Source: Bacteroidota bacterium (GTDB lineage Bacteria; Bacteroidota; Bacteroidia; B-17B0; Aurantibacillaceae). Taken from it: a stretch of DNA of 19,575 nt. Positions 1 through 6,548 of this stretch are shown here, piece by piece. Numbering within the stretch: the first letter of the stretch is position 1; each line of letters starts with the position of its first letter. Position numbers and translations under genes: made by a program. Location: positions 1 to 19,575 of the forward strand of contig SYEI01000316.1 in NCBI GenBank assembly GCA_005800865.1, given 5' to 3'. The notes below the pieces were generated by a model. The model did not search any database. It was not told the origin of the DNA and worked only from the letters and a program-made list of their open reading frames with translations.

Positions 1-1375
1 TTAATTGCACTAAGCCCGAATAATTTTCTTGCTCCTTGTTAATTGTAATTTTATGTGAATTTGAACCATATACTAATTGGTAAGTTCCGTTGATGTTAGG
101 AATTGATAAATCGTTATACTGATGCTTTACGCCATTACTCCAAGTTTCATAAACTATCGCATCATCTTCAAAAATAGATTTAGAAGCAATAAAGAAATTA
201 GCTAGCATACCTTGTTTTAAACTGCCAATTTTAGTTTGCACACCAATAAAATTTGCTGGGTTATAAGTTAATGCTTTCAATGCCATTTTCTCAGATAAAC
301 CATGTTTCACTGCCTTACGTAAGTTTTTTAAGAAAGTGGATTTATCTTTTAAATCAGCTGTGGTAATGCAAAACGATACATTGTTTTTTTCTAACTCTGC
401 TAAATTTGCAGGAGCCATTTCCCAGTTTTTTAAATCGGATAAAGATGCTTGTTCTGCATCAAAAGGATCTTCCACATCAATGGCTTCTGGAAAATTGATT
501 GGAATAATGAAATTAGAAAATGAATTTTGTATGTCATACATTCGTTGGTATTCGTTGCCGCCACCTTTGATAATGTATTTCACTTTAAATTCATCACCTA
601 CTTTTTTTCCACGAATATCATTGTATTTATCATTGCCTTCAAAAATAGATGGCAACTCTTGTAATTTATTAAACGCTTCTAATGAAATATTATACTCTGT
701 TTTTGACGCATTCGTTTTATACCATGAAGCATCGTAATAAGTTTGTCGCAATAAAGCAATCGCTCCCATTAATGAAGAAGGATAATCTTGCGGCGAGCTT
801 CCTTTGTTAAACGAATAAAAACCAGCCGCTCTATCTTTAATAATGCTTTCATTTTCTTTAGCATTTACTAAATTCACTAAAGCACCACTTCCCCTTACAA
901 TACCATCTTTTTGATGAGTTAATACAGATCCAAAGCCTAATTTACGTAACTCATCTGCTTTTTGTTGATTATGTAAAAATACTTTTTGTGCTTCTACTTC
1001 GCTTTTAATAGCCTGATTCCAACCGAAAGCGCCTTTTTTTGGAGCATCGTCATTCTGCATTCTTTTTACTTCAGGCATGCCATAATCGCTATATAAATCA
1101 ATAAAGGCAGGATAAACGTGTTTTCCTTTTAAATCTATAGTAACGGCATCTTTGCTCGACACCAAATTTGCACCTGCATTCACTATCACGCCATCTTTTA
1201 CAAATAAAGTGGCGTTTACAATCGTCACTTCCGCATCCACATGCAATGTGCAGTTGGTGAAGGCATAAAGTGTGTGTATGTTGTTTGGCGCTCCATTATT
1301 AGGAAAAGTAGTTTGAGCCACTAAACCCTTATTGATAACAAAGGCGGTAGATAATAATAAAAGTAATTGACGCAT
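1..1375 (-). CDS. Exported amidohydrolase-superfamily protein, partial (C-terminus off window)
   Basis: An open frame runs without a stop from an ATG at 1375 to the left edge, giving 458 residues with the C-terminus missing. Residues 1-20 look like a Sec signal peptide (MRQLLLLLSTAF...LVA, then QTT). The fold signature follows: a small beta-domain with a VKDGVIVNAG-like segment at about 59-68, a KGKHVYPAFIDLY segment at 83-95, and near the end of the visible part a typical amidohydrolase tail (ALKALTYNPANFIG, then KIGSLKQGMLANFFI). The usual metal-binding HxH after the first strand is absent; the matching residues are Tyr95 and Asp97 (IDLYSDYG). This suggests a non-metal or non-catalytic relative of imidazolonepropionase-like proteins. 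Bacteroidota often carry such a gene beside an intact amidohydrolase, but the neighbour is outside this window. It is divergent from the cytochrome gene at 1484. Confidence 0.85.
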   Translation of the reverse strand, partial: MRQLLLLLSTAFVINKGLVAQTTFPNNGAPNNIHTLYAFTNCTLHVDAEVTIVNATLFVKDGVIVNAGANLVSSKDAVTIDLKGKHVYPAFIDLYSDYGMPEVKRMQNDDAPKKGAFGWNQAIKSEVEAQKVFLHNQQKADELRKLGFGSVLTHQKDGIVRGSGALVNLVNAKENESIIKDRAAGFYSFNKGSSPQDYPSSLMGAIALLRQTYYDASWYKTNASKTEYNISLEAFNKLQELPSIFEGNDKYNDIRGKKVGDEFKVKYIIKGGGNEYQRMYDIQNSFSNFIIPINFPEAIDVEDPFDAEQASLSDLKNWEMAPANLAELEKNNVSFCITTADLKDKSTFLKNLRKAVKHGLSEKMALKALTYNPANFIGVQTKIGSLKQGMLANFFIASKSIFEDDAIVYETWSNGVKHQYNDLSIPNINGTYQLVYGSNSHKITINKEQENYSGLVQL

Positions 1376-1393
1376 AATATGTTTTAATTGTAA

Positions 1394-1401
1394 CAAATAT
1401 A
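1394..1401 (-). promoter_or_regulatory. Candidate -7 promoter element of the amidohydrolase gene
   Basis: On the minus strand this reads TATATTTG, a full match to the Bacteroidota -7 consensus TAnnTTTG, ending 18 bases before the ATG at 1375. No good TTTG -33 element is visible at the expected distance, so the call is moderate. Confidence 0.4.
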
Positions 1402-1437
1402 GCATTATCGCTTATTTATAAAAATTACTTTAGAGTT

Positions 1438-1465
1438 TTTGTTTTAAGATAAATTGTTAATTTTG
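1438..1465 (+). promoter_or_regulatory. Candidate Bacteroidota-type promoter of the cytochrome c / hflX pair
   Basis: TTTG at 1438-1441 and TAATTTTG (TAnnTTTG) at 1458-1465 match the -33/-7 elements used by Bacteroidota primary sigma factor. The 16-base spacer is a little shorter than the usual 17-21. The -7 element ends 18 bases before the ATG at 1484, giving a short leader. With only 5 bases between the cytochrome gene and hflX, this promoter probably serves both. Confidence 0.5.
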
Positions 1466-1483
1466 AACTAAAAAAATTATACA

Positions 1484-2089
1484 ATGGCTACAGGCATGCT
1501 TCATTCACACACCTTATTTGTGGTGTTATTTACATTGATCTACTTAATTAAAACTATTTTATTATTAAGTGATAAGGAAGAATTATTGGAGAAATTTAAA
1601 AAGAAAACTAAAGTTGCAGAAATGATTGTGAGCTTTGGCTTTTTGGCAACAGGCGTTTTTTTAATTACTCAAGTTCCCGAAATCAATAAGTTTATGATTA
1701 TTAAATTGGTTTTGGTGTTCTTATCAATTCCTTTAGCGGTGGTTGGTTTTAAAAAGAAAAACAAAATATTAGCAACTTTATCTTTCTTCTTTATCGTGGT
1801 ATCATTTTCTTTGGCATACAAGTCAAAAGGAGCGAAGGCTGGAGAAAAAATTGTAGCTGTTAATGGCAAAGAAATTTTTACAGATAAATGTGCTTTATGT
1901 CACGGTGATAATGGTAAATTGGGATTAAGTGGCGCTAAAGATTTATCGGTGACTCAATTGCCACACGCTGGTATTGTAGAAATTATTGCCAATGGTAAAA
2001 ACACGATGGCTGCTTACAAAGATGCTTTAACCGCTGAACAAATTGAAGCAGTAGCTTCATACATTGAAACAGATTTAAAAGGAAAATAG
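1484..2089 (+). CDS. Membrane-anchored mono-haem cytochrome c with SirB-like N-terminal membrane domain
   Basis: This 201-residue protein has two parts. Residues 10-28, 46-64, 70-89 and 95-112 are four hydrophobic helices resembling the SirB family of small membrane proteins (His7 and His9 sit just before the first helix). Residues 118-201 form a class I cytochrome c domain with haem-attachment motif CALCH at 136-140 and a likely axial Met175 in NTMAAYKDAL. The C-terminal helix AEQIEAVASYIE is typical of c6/cbb3-type small cytochromes. The haem domain should face the periplasm and carry electrons near a respiratory complex; the partner is not in the window. It is followed after 5 bases by hflX, probably in one transcript. 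The family assignment of the membrane half is by pattern only; the cytochrome half is clear. Confidence 0.88.
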   Translation: MATGMLHSHTLFVVLFTLIYLIKTILLLSDKEELLEKFKKKTKVAEMIVSFGFLATGVFLITQVPEINKFMIIKLVLVFLSIPLAVVGFKKKNKILATLSFFFIVVSFSLAYKSKGAKAGEKIVAVNGKEIFTDKCALCHGDNGKLGLSGAKDLSVTQLPHAGIVEIIANGKNTMAAYKDALTAEQIEAVASYIETDLKGK

Positions 2090-2094
2090 TACTA

Positions 2095-3294
2095 TTGAAA
2101 TCAGAACTGCACTCTACCGAAACACAAGCCAATACCGCCGTATTAATTGGCGTTATTAATAAACGACAAAACGAAGCTTTATCTTATGAATACTTAGATG
2201 AGTTGGCTTTTTTAGCCATGACCTATGGCGTTGAAACTAAAAAAGTATTTACTCAAAAATTAGAAAGACCAGATAAAGCGACCTTTTTAGGAAAAGGAAA
2301 ATTAAGCGATGTTAAAACGTACATTAAAGAAAACAAAATTACCGTTGTTATTTTTGATGATGAGTTATCGCCTTCGCAGCAGCGAAATTTAGAAAAAGAA
2401 TTAGGAACGAGAATATTAGATAGAACAACGTTGATTCTAGAAATATTTTCGCAACGTGCGCAAACAGCTCATGCTAAAACGCAAGTACAATTAGCGCAAT
2501 TACAATATTTATTACCACGTTTAACAGGCATGTGGACTCACTTAGAGCGTCAACGTGGCGGCACAGGAACACGTGGTGGAGCAGGGGAGAAAGAAATTGA
2601 AACAGATAGACGTATTGCTCGTGATAGAATTGCTCAGCTAAAAGAAGATTTAAAAGTGATTGACAAACAAATGGCCACGCAACGTAAAAACCGTGGCGAA
2701 TTTGTACGTGTAGCTTTGGTAGGTTATACCAATGTTGGTAAATCAACCATCATGAATATGATTAGCAAAAGCGAAGTATTTGCGGAAAACAAACTATTTG
2801 CTACGTTAGATACAACAGTACGAAAAGTAACCATTGATAATTTATTTTTCCTGTTATGCGACACGGTTGGTTTTATTAGAAAATTGCCAACACAACTAGT
2901 AGAGAGTTTTAAAAGTACATTAGATGAAGTTCGTGAAGCGGATATTTTATTACACGTGGTAGATATTTCACATCCTAATTTTGAAGATCATATCAATGTA
3001 GTACGCCAAACCTTAATTGATATTGGTGCTGGAGATAAAGAAACAATTTTGGTGTTTAATAAAATTGACGCCTTTAAATATGTGAAGAAAGACGACGATG
3101 ATTTGACGCCAGTTACTAGAGAAAATTTATCATTAGATGAATTGAAAAAAACCTGGATGACAAACTTAGATCAAACTTGTGTTTACATCAGCGCTAAAAA
3201 CAAAGACAATATCACGGACTTTAAAAAACTTGTGTACGATACCGTGAAGAAAGTCCATGTGATTCGTTTTCCTTACAATAATTTGTTTTATTAA
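2095..3294 (+). CDS. hflX: Ribosome-associated GTPase HflX
   Basis: HflX binds the 50S/70S ribosome and hydrolyses GTP, splitting stalled ribosomes under stress. This 399-residue protein has the family's N-terminal nucleotide-binding-like domain (about 14-115), the conserved stretch around QTAHAKTQVQLAQLQYLLPR (123-142), the GGTGTRGGAGEKEIE loop (155-169) and a coiled coil (about 170-198). The G domain follows, with G1 GYTNVGKS 210-217, G2 around TLDTT 237-241, G3 DTVG 256-259, G4 NKID 322-325 and G5 SAK 366-368. The start is TTG at 2095: an in-frame stop lies at 2065, no ATG occurs before residue 42, and the conserved N-terminal domain begins near residue 14. The short 5-base gap from the cytochrome stop suggests coupled translation. 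Its stop codon overlaps the stop of the convergent gene at 3291. Length is normal for the family. Confidence 0.96.
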   Translation: MKSELHSTETQANTAVLIGVINKRQNEALSYEYLDELAFLAMTYGVETKKVFTQKLERPDKATFLGKGKLSDVKTYIKENKITVVIFDDELSPSQQRNLEKELGTRILDRTTLILEIFSQRAQTAHAKTQVQLAQLQYLLPRLTGMWTHLERQRGGTGTRGGAGEKEIETDRRIARDRIAQLKEDLKVIDKQMATQRKNRGEFVRVALVGYTNVGKSTIMNMISKSEVFAENKLFATLDTTVRKVTIDNLFFLLCDTVGFIRKLPTQLVESFKSTLDEVREADILLHVVDISHPNFEDHINVVRQTLIDIGAGDKETILVFNKIDAFKYVKKDDDDLTPVTRENLSLDELKKTWMTNLDQTCVYISAKNKDNITDFKKLVYDTVKKVHVIRFPYNNLFY

Positions 3295-4262
3295 TCCTTT
3301 ATAAACTTTATGGTTCGTTTATCTTCCTTATTATTTATAGTTAGGAAGTAAATACCTGATGGTAAATTAGAAATATTGATTTGAGGAGCGTAAATATCGA
3401 AATAAACGATTTGCCCTAAAGCATTTTTTATTTCTATAGTGGCATTTTGCAATTGCTGATTATTACTCTTGATGTTTAAAATGGAGTTTGTTGGATTAGG
3501 ATATATCTCAAAACTAGGTTCTTTATCTAATTCATTAATCCCCACTGTGGATTGGTCTATTAAGCTTATATCATCTATATAGTAGTAGGCATATTTATAC
3601 GCTGATGGAGTTTGATTAACACTTCCTACATATGTCGTATCTGTATTTGCATTACTATTAAAATTTCCAACAGTAATATATTGTTCCCCACCAACAGCAG
3701 TAAAACATCCTTGTACCTCTATCCAGCCAATAGTATCAGCTACAAAACTATTTTGATTTAAAACTTGCGGAGTTTTATTGACATAACCAAAAGAACCAGT
3801 AGATTGAACGTTATTTGAAAAGTATGCGCCAATACTATGTATTGCGTGTGTTATTCCATCAGCCCTTGAAACATAAAAACTTAAACAATACATTTTACCT
3901 GCTTGTAAGGGGTTACTTAGGTGCTGATATACATATTCTTTCATTTCTCCATTTGCTTGAAACAAAATAAATCCAACGTATGAATTTCCATCTTTTGGTA
4001 TTTGATTTCCAAAAAGATTTACTGGGACACCTGTATAAGTATTAGTGCAAACGCTACTAAAATAATCAGAGCTATTTAATGTATACCAATTATCAACGAT
4101 ATGTGGTGTTCCCATCATGGTGTAGTTATCAAATCCTCCATAAACACAATCTATGTTAGAGTAATTTTCAAAGCTCCCATTAGCAATAAGATTTTGGCTA
4201 TTACTGTTGTAATAACCAAAATCTAATAACAAGATTAGAATATATTTCAGTTTACTTTTCAA
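3291..4262 (-). CDS. Type IX secreted protein, paralogue of the upstream gene
   Basis: This 323-residue protein has a signal peptide at 1-23 and an unknown beta-rich cargo region at about 24-240. That region opens with NLIANGSFENYSNID and ends with YYYIDDISLID, a pattern common in jelly-roll, carbohydrate-binding-like Bacteroidota surface proteins. A T9SS type A sorting domain occupies 250-323 (FEIYPNPTN, GQIVYFD, LPSGIYFLTI). Four cysteines (39, 72, 126, 186) are conserved with the paralogue at 4267-5247. Start is TTG at 4262, four bases after the previous stop: an in-frame stop lies shortly upstream, the next Met is residue 49, and the signal peptide follows directly. It should be exported across the outer membrane and retained on or released from the surface. 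Function is unknown; a glycan- or surface-binding role is only inference from fold pattern and the neighbouring glycosidase genes. Confidence 0.85.
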   Translation of the reverse strand: MKSKLKYILILLLDFGYYNSNSQNLIANGSFENYSNIDCVYGGFDNYTMMGTPHIVDNWYTLNSSDYFSSVCTNTYTGVPVNLFGNQIPKDGNSYVGFILFQANGEMKEYVYQHLSNPLQAGKMYCLSFYVSRADGITHAIHSIGAYFSNNVQSTGSFGYVNKTPQVLNQNSFVADTIGWIEVQGCFTAVGGEQYITVGNFNSNANTDTTYVGSVNQTPSAYKYAYYYIDDISLIDQSTVGINELDKEPSFEIYPNPTNSILNIKSNNQQLQNATIEIKNALGQIVYFDIYAPQINISNLPSGIYFLTINNKEDKRTIKFIKD

Positions 4263-4266
4263 ATCC

Positions 4267-5247
4267 TTATTTAATTATAAAGAATTTATCTTGTTTTAAA
4301 ATGCGATTACTTCGTTTTATGGTATAAAAATAAATTCCAGCATGTAAGCTTTGTTCATTAATAGAAATGCTTTTTTTTGTTTCATCTAAAGAATAACTAT
4401 TTACAACTCTCCCTGTAATATCAGTTATTAATAGTTCAGCTACTTTAGTAATGTTATAATTTAACTGCATTACTCCATTATTTGGATTAGGATATATCTC
4501 AAAACTATTTCCTTTATCTAATTCAGAAATCCCAACAGTGGATTGGTCTATTAATGTAACATCATCTATGTAGTAGTAAGCATAATCAATAGCTCCACCT
4601 AAAGCATTATTTGTTCCTACATATAAAGTATCTGTATTTGCATTACTATTAAAATTTCCAATGGTAATATATTGTTCTCCGCCAACTGCGGTAAAACATC
4701 CTTGTATCTCCGTCCAGCCAATGGTATCAGTTATAAAGTCACTTTGATTTTGAACTTGCGGTGTTGCATTTACATAATAGTTAGAGAATAATGTTGGTAC
4801 TGCGGCTGAAAAATAAGCCCCAATATTTTTAATAGCATGCGTAATTCTATCTGCTCTGGATACATAAAAACTTAAACAATATATTTTACCTGCTTGTAAA
4901 GGATTACTTAACTGTTGATATGGATATTCCTTAGTCTCATAACTGCTACCAAAGCTTAGAAATCCAACATATGCAACTCCTTGTTTTGACAAAGCACTCC
5001 CAAATAAATTTGATGGAACACTATAACCTCCAGTATTACACACTTGATTATAATAATCAGAACTGTTAAGCGTATGCCAATTATTAACAACATGGGGTGT
5101 TCCCATCATTGAGTAATTATCAAATCCACCACCACCGCAATCAATGTTTGAATAATTTTCAAAACTGCCGTTTTGAATCAAGTTTTGAGCTTGTGGTTTA
5201 GCCACAAAATAAAATAGGATAAATGATAGAAAGACTAAACGCTTCAT
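4267..5247 (-). CDS. Type IX secreted protein with unknown beta-rich cargo domain
   Basis: This 326-residue protein starts at an ATG (5247) and has a signal peptide at 1-20 (MKRLVFLSFILFYFVAKPQA). The cargo region at about 21-240 is closely similar to the next gene (NGSFENYSNIDC, MMGTPHVV, LSNPLQAGKIYCLSFYVSRA, GCFTAVGGEQYIT, YYYIDDVTLID). Cysteines 37, 70, 124 and 184 match those of the paralogue. The T9SS type A sorting domain lies at 249-326 (FEIYPNPNNG, DITGRVV, HAGIYFYTIK) and is much less similar between the two copies than the cargo region. It begins 38 bases after the TlpA-like gene. No catalytic motif was recognised. It is probably a surface or extracellular protein; the ligand is unknown. 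Confidence 0.87.
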   Translation of the reverse strand: MKRLVFLSFILFYFVAKPQAQNLIQNGSFENYSNIDCGGGGFDNYSMMGTPHVVNNWHTLNSSDYYNQVCNTGGYSVPSNLFGSALSKQGVAYVGFLSFGSSYETKEYPYQQLSNPLQAGKIYCLSFYVSRADRITHAIKNIGAYFSAAVPTLFSNYYVNATPQVQNQSDFITDTIGWTEIQGCFTAVGGEQYITIGNFNSNANTDTLYVGTNNALGGAIDYAYYYIDDVTLIDQSTVGISELDKGNSFEIYPNPNNGVMQLNYNITKVAELLITDITGRVVNSYSLDETKKSISINEQSLHAGIYFYTIKRSNRILKQDKFFIIK

Positions 5248-5285
5248 AATTTAAAGATACAAAAAAGAAATTGGTATTTTAAATC

Positions 5286-6512
5286 TTACTGCTTAGAAAG
5301 TAACTCCCCAATTAACTTCTCCGTCTTAATGGTATAGTCTTCATAAGCTTTACCAGTTGCTGGCCCGCTAAAGCCTGTGTAAACTGATTTTACCACATGG
5401 TTAGCATCTAAAAAAATAGTGGTAGGAAATGCCATCACGCCATTTAAAAAAGGTAAGCTTTCAGAGGCTTTATCTTTGCCTGTTAATCCCGTTAATAATA
5501 TATCGTAGCCAATATCGAAACGTTTGGTTAAGCGTGTTAAATTGGTTTTAGCACGCTCAGCATCCGATGTTCTTTCGTAAGCTAAAGCAATAATTTCCAA
5601 ACCTTGTTTATTGTATTGTTTGTAAACCTTTGATAGATAAGCGCTTTCGTCCATACAGTTAGGGCACCAGCTTCCCATAATTTGCACAATCACTGCTTTG
5701 TTTTTGTATTTAGGATCGCTTAAACTTATTTTTTCGTTTTTGGTATTGTAAAAAGTGAAATTAATTTCCGCATTAGGATTTTTTAAATAGGTTAAACTTT
5801 CTGGGTCGTGTAATTCAAATTTATCATTGCGTTTCCCAATCCAGTTTTCATGCCATGTAGAACCCGAATAAAAATCACCTTTGGTAATTTCTGTTCCATT
5901 ATTTTCTGCAATAAATAAAAAGGCGTGTGAGCCGTCAAAGCAGCTTAAGTATAATTTACCATTATGCATCATGCCATCCAAATAACGGTAATCTCCTGTT
6001 TCTGTTAAAAAGGTTCCATACACATAAGCGCTTCCGCTAGCATGCGTAAACATGCCAATAGCTTTGGAGCTATCGGCAGTGCCAGGACTAAAAGTTACCT
6101 CCCATTTACCTTCATAAAAGGTATTTGGTTTTCCGGGCACATAAGGAAATCGTTTGGAGTCGCCCGCTTTGGCTGTAAAGGCAATGGTGTTATTTTCTTT
6201 TTTTGTATGATTAATCCAAAGTCCAGTTAAGATGGAATCTCCAATTAATTTGGTTCTAAATTCTGTATCAAAAATAGGCATCTTAAAATTGAAGGAATCT
6301 TTTTTCAATTTTATTTCATCCACTACAATTTGCTCTTGTGCATTACGAATAATTAATTGGTGTTTGCCTTTCAGTTTTTTTATTTCAAAATTAAAAGGAA
6401 GTTCAATTTGTTTTTCTGGATTTAAAGAAAGCACGCCGCGCCAAATTCCTAATTTGGGTTGAGCAAAGCTTAAAGTGGTAATAAAAATAAGTACCGAGGC
6501 CAGTTTTAACAT
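5286..6512 (-). CDS. Exported TlpA-like thioredoxin-fold protein
   Basis: This 408-residue protein has a signal peptide at 1-17 (MLKLASVLIFITTLSFA, then QPK). Residues 18 to about 245 are a beta-rich region without a recognised family, with WRGVLSLNPEKQIELPFNFE at its start. Residues about 250-408 are a TlpA/AhpC-type thioredoxin domain with the redox motif WCPNC at 282-286 in IMGSWCPNCMDES and the cis-proline at 363 in FPTTIFLD. It should act in the periplasm as a thiol-disulfide reductase or as a sensor of cell-envelope redox state. TlpA-domain proteins with unrelated N-terminal extensions are common in Bacteroidota. It follows the GH92 gene by 36 bases on the same strand, but a functional tie to glycan breakdown is not evident. 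Confidence 0.9.
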   Translation of the reverse strand: MLKLASVLIFITTLSFAQPKLGIWRGVLSLNPEKQIELPFNFEIKKLKGKHQLIIRNAQEQIVVDEIKLKKDSFNFKMPIFDTEFRTKLIGDSILTGLWINHTKKENNTIAFTAKAGDSKRFPYVPGKPNTFYEGKWEVTFSPGTADSSKAIGMFTHASGSAYVYGTFLTETGDYRYLDGMMHNGKLYLSCFDGSHAFLFIAENNGTEITKGDFYSGSTWHENWIGKRNDKFELHDPESLTYLKNPNAEINFTFYNTKNEKISLSDPKYKNKAVIVQIMGSWCPNCMDESAYLSKVYKQYNKQGLEIIALAYERTSDAERAKTNLTRLTKRFDIGYDILLTGLTGKDKASESLPFLNGVMAFPTTIFLDANHVVKSVYTGFSGPATGKAYEDYTIKTEKLIGELLSKQ

Positions 6513-6548
6513 ACTGCTAAATAAAAATTATTTTTCGATAAAACCTAT

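Noticed and set aside
336..737. Open frame of 133 codons on the plus strand
   Set aside because: It lies opposite the continuous amidohydrolase frame, which has a signal peptide and family motifs; the plus-strand translation has no recognisable pattern.
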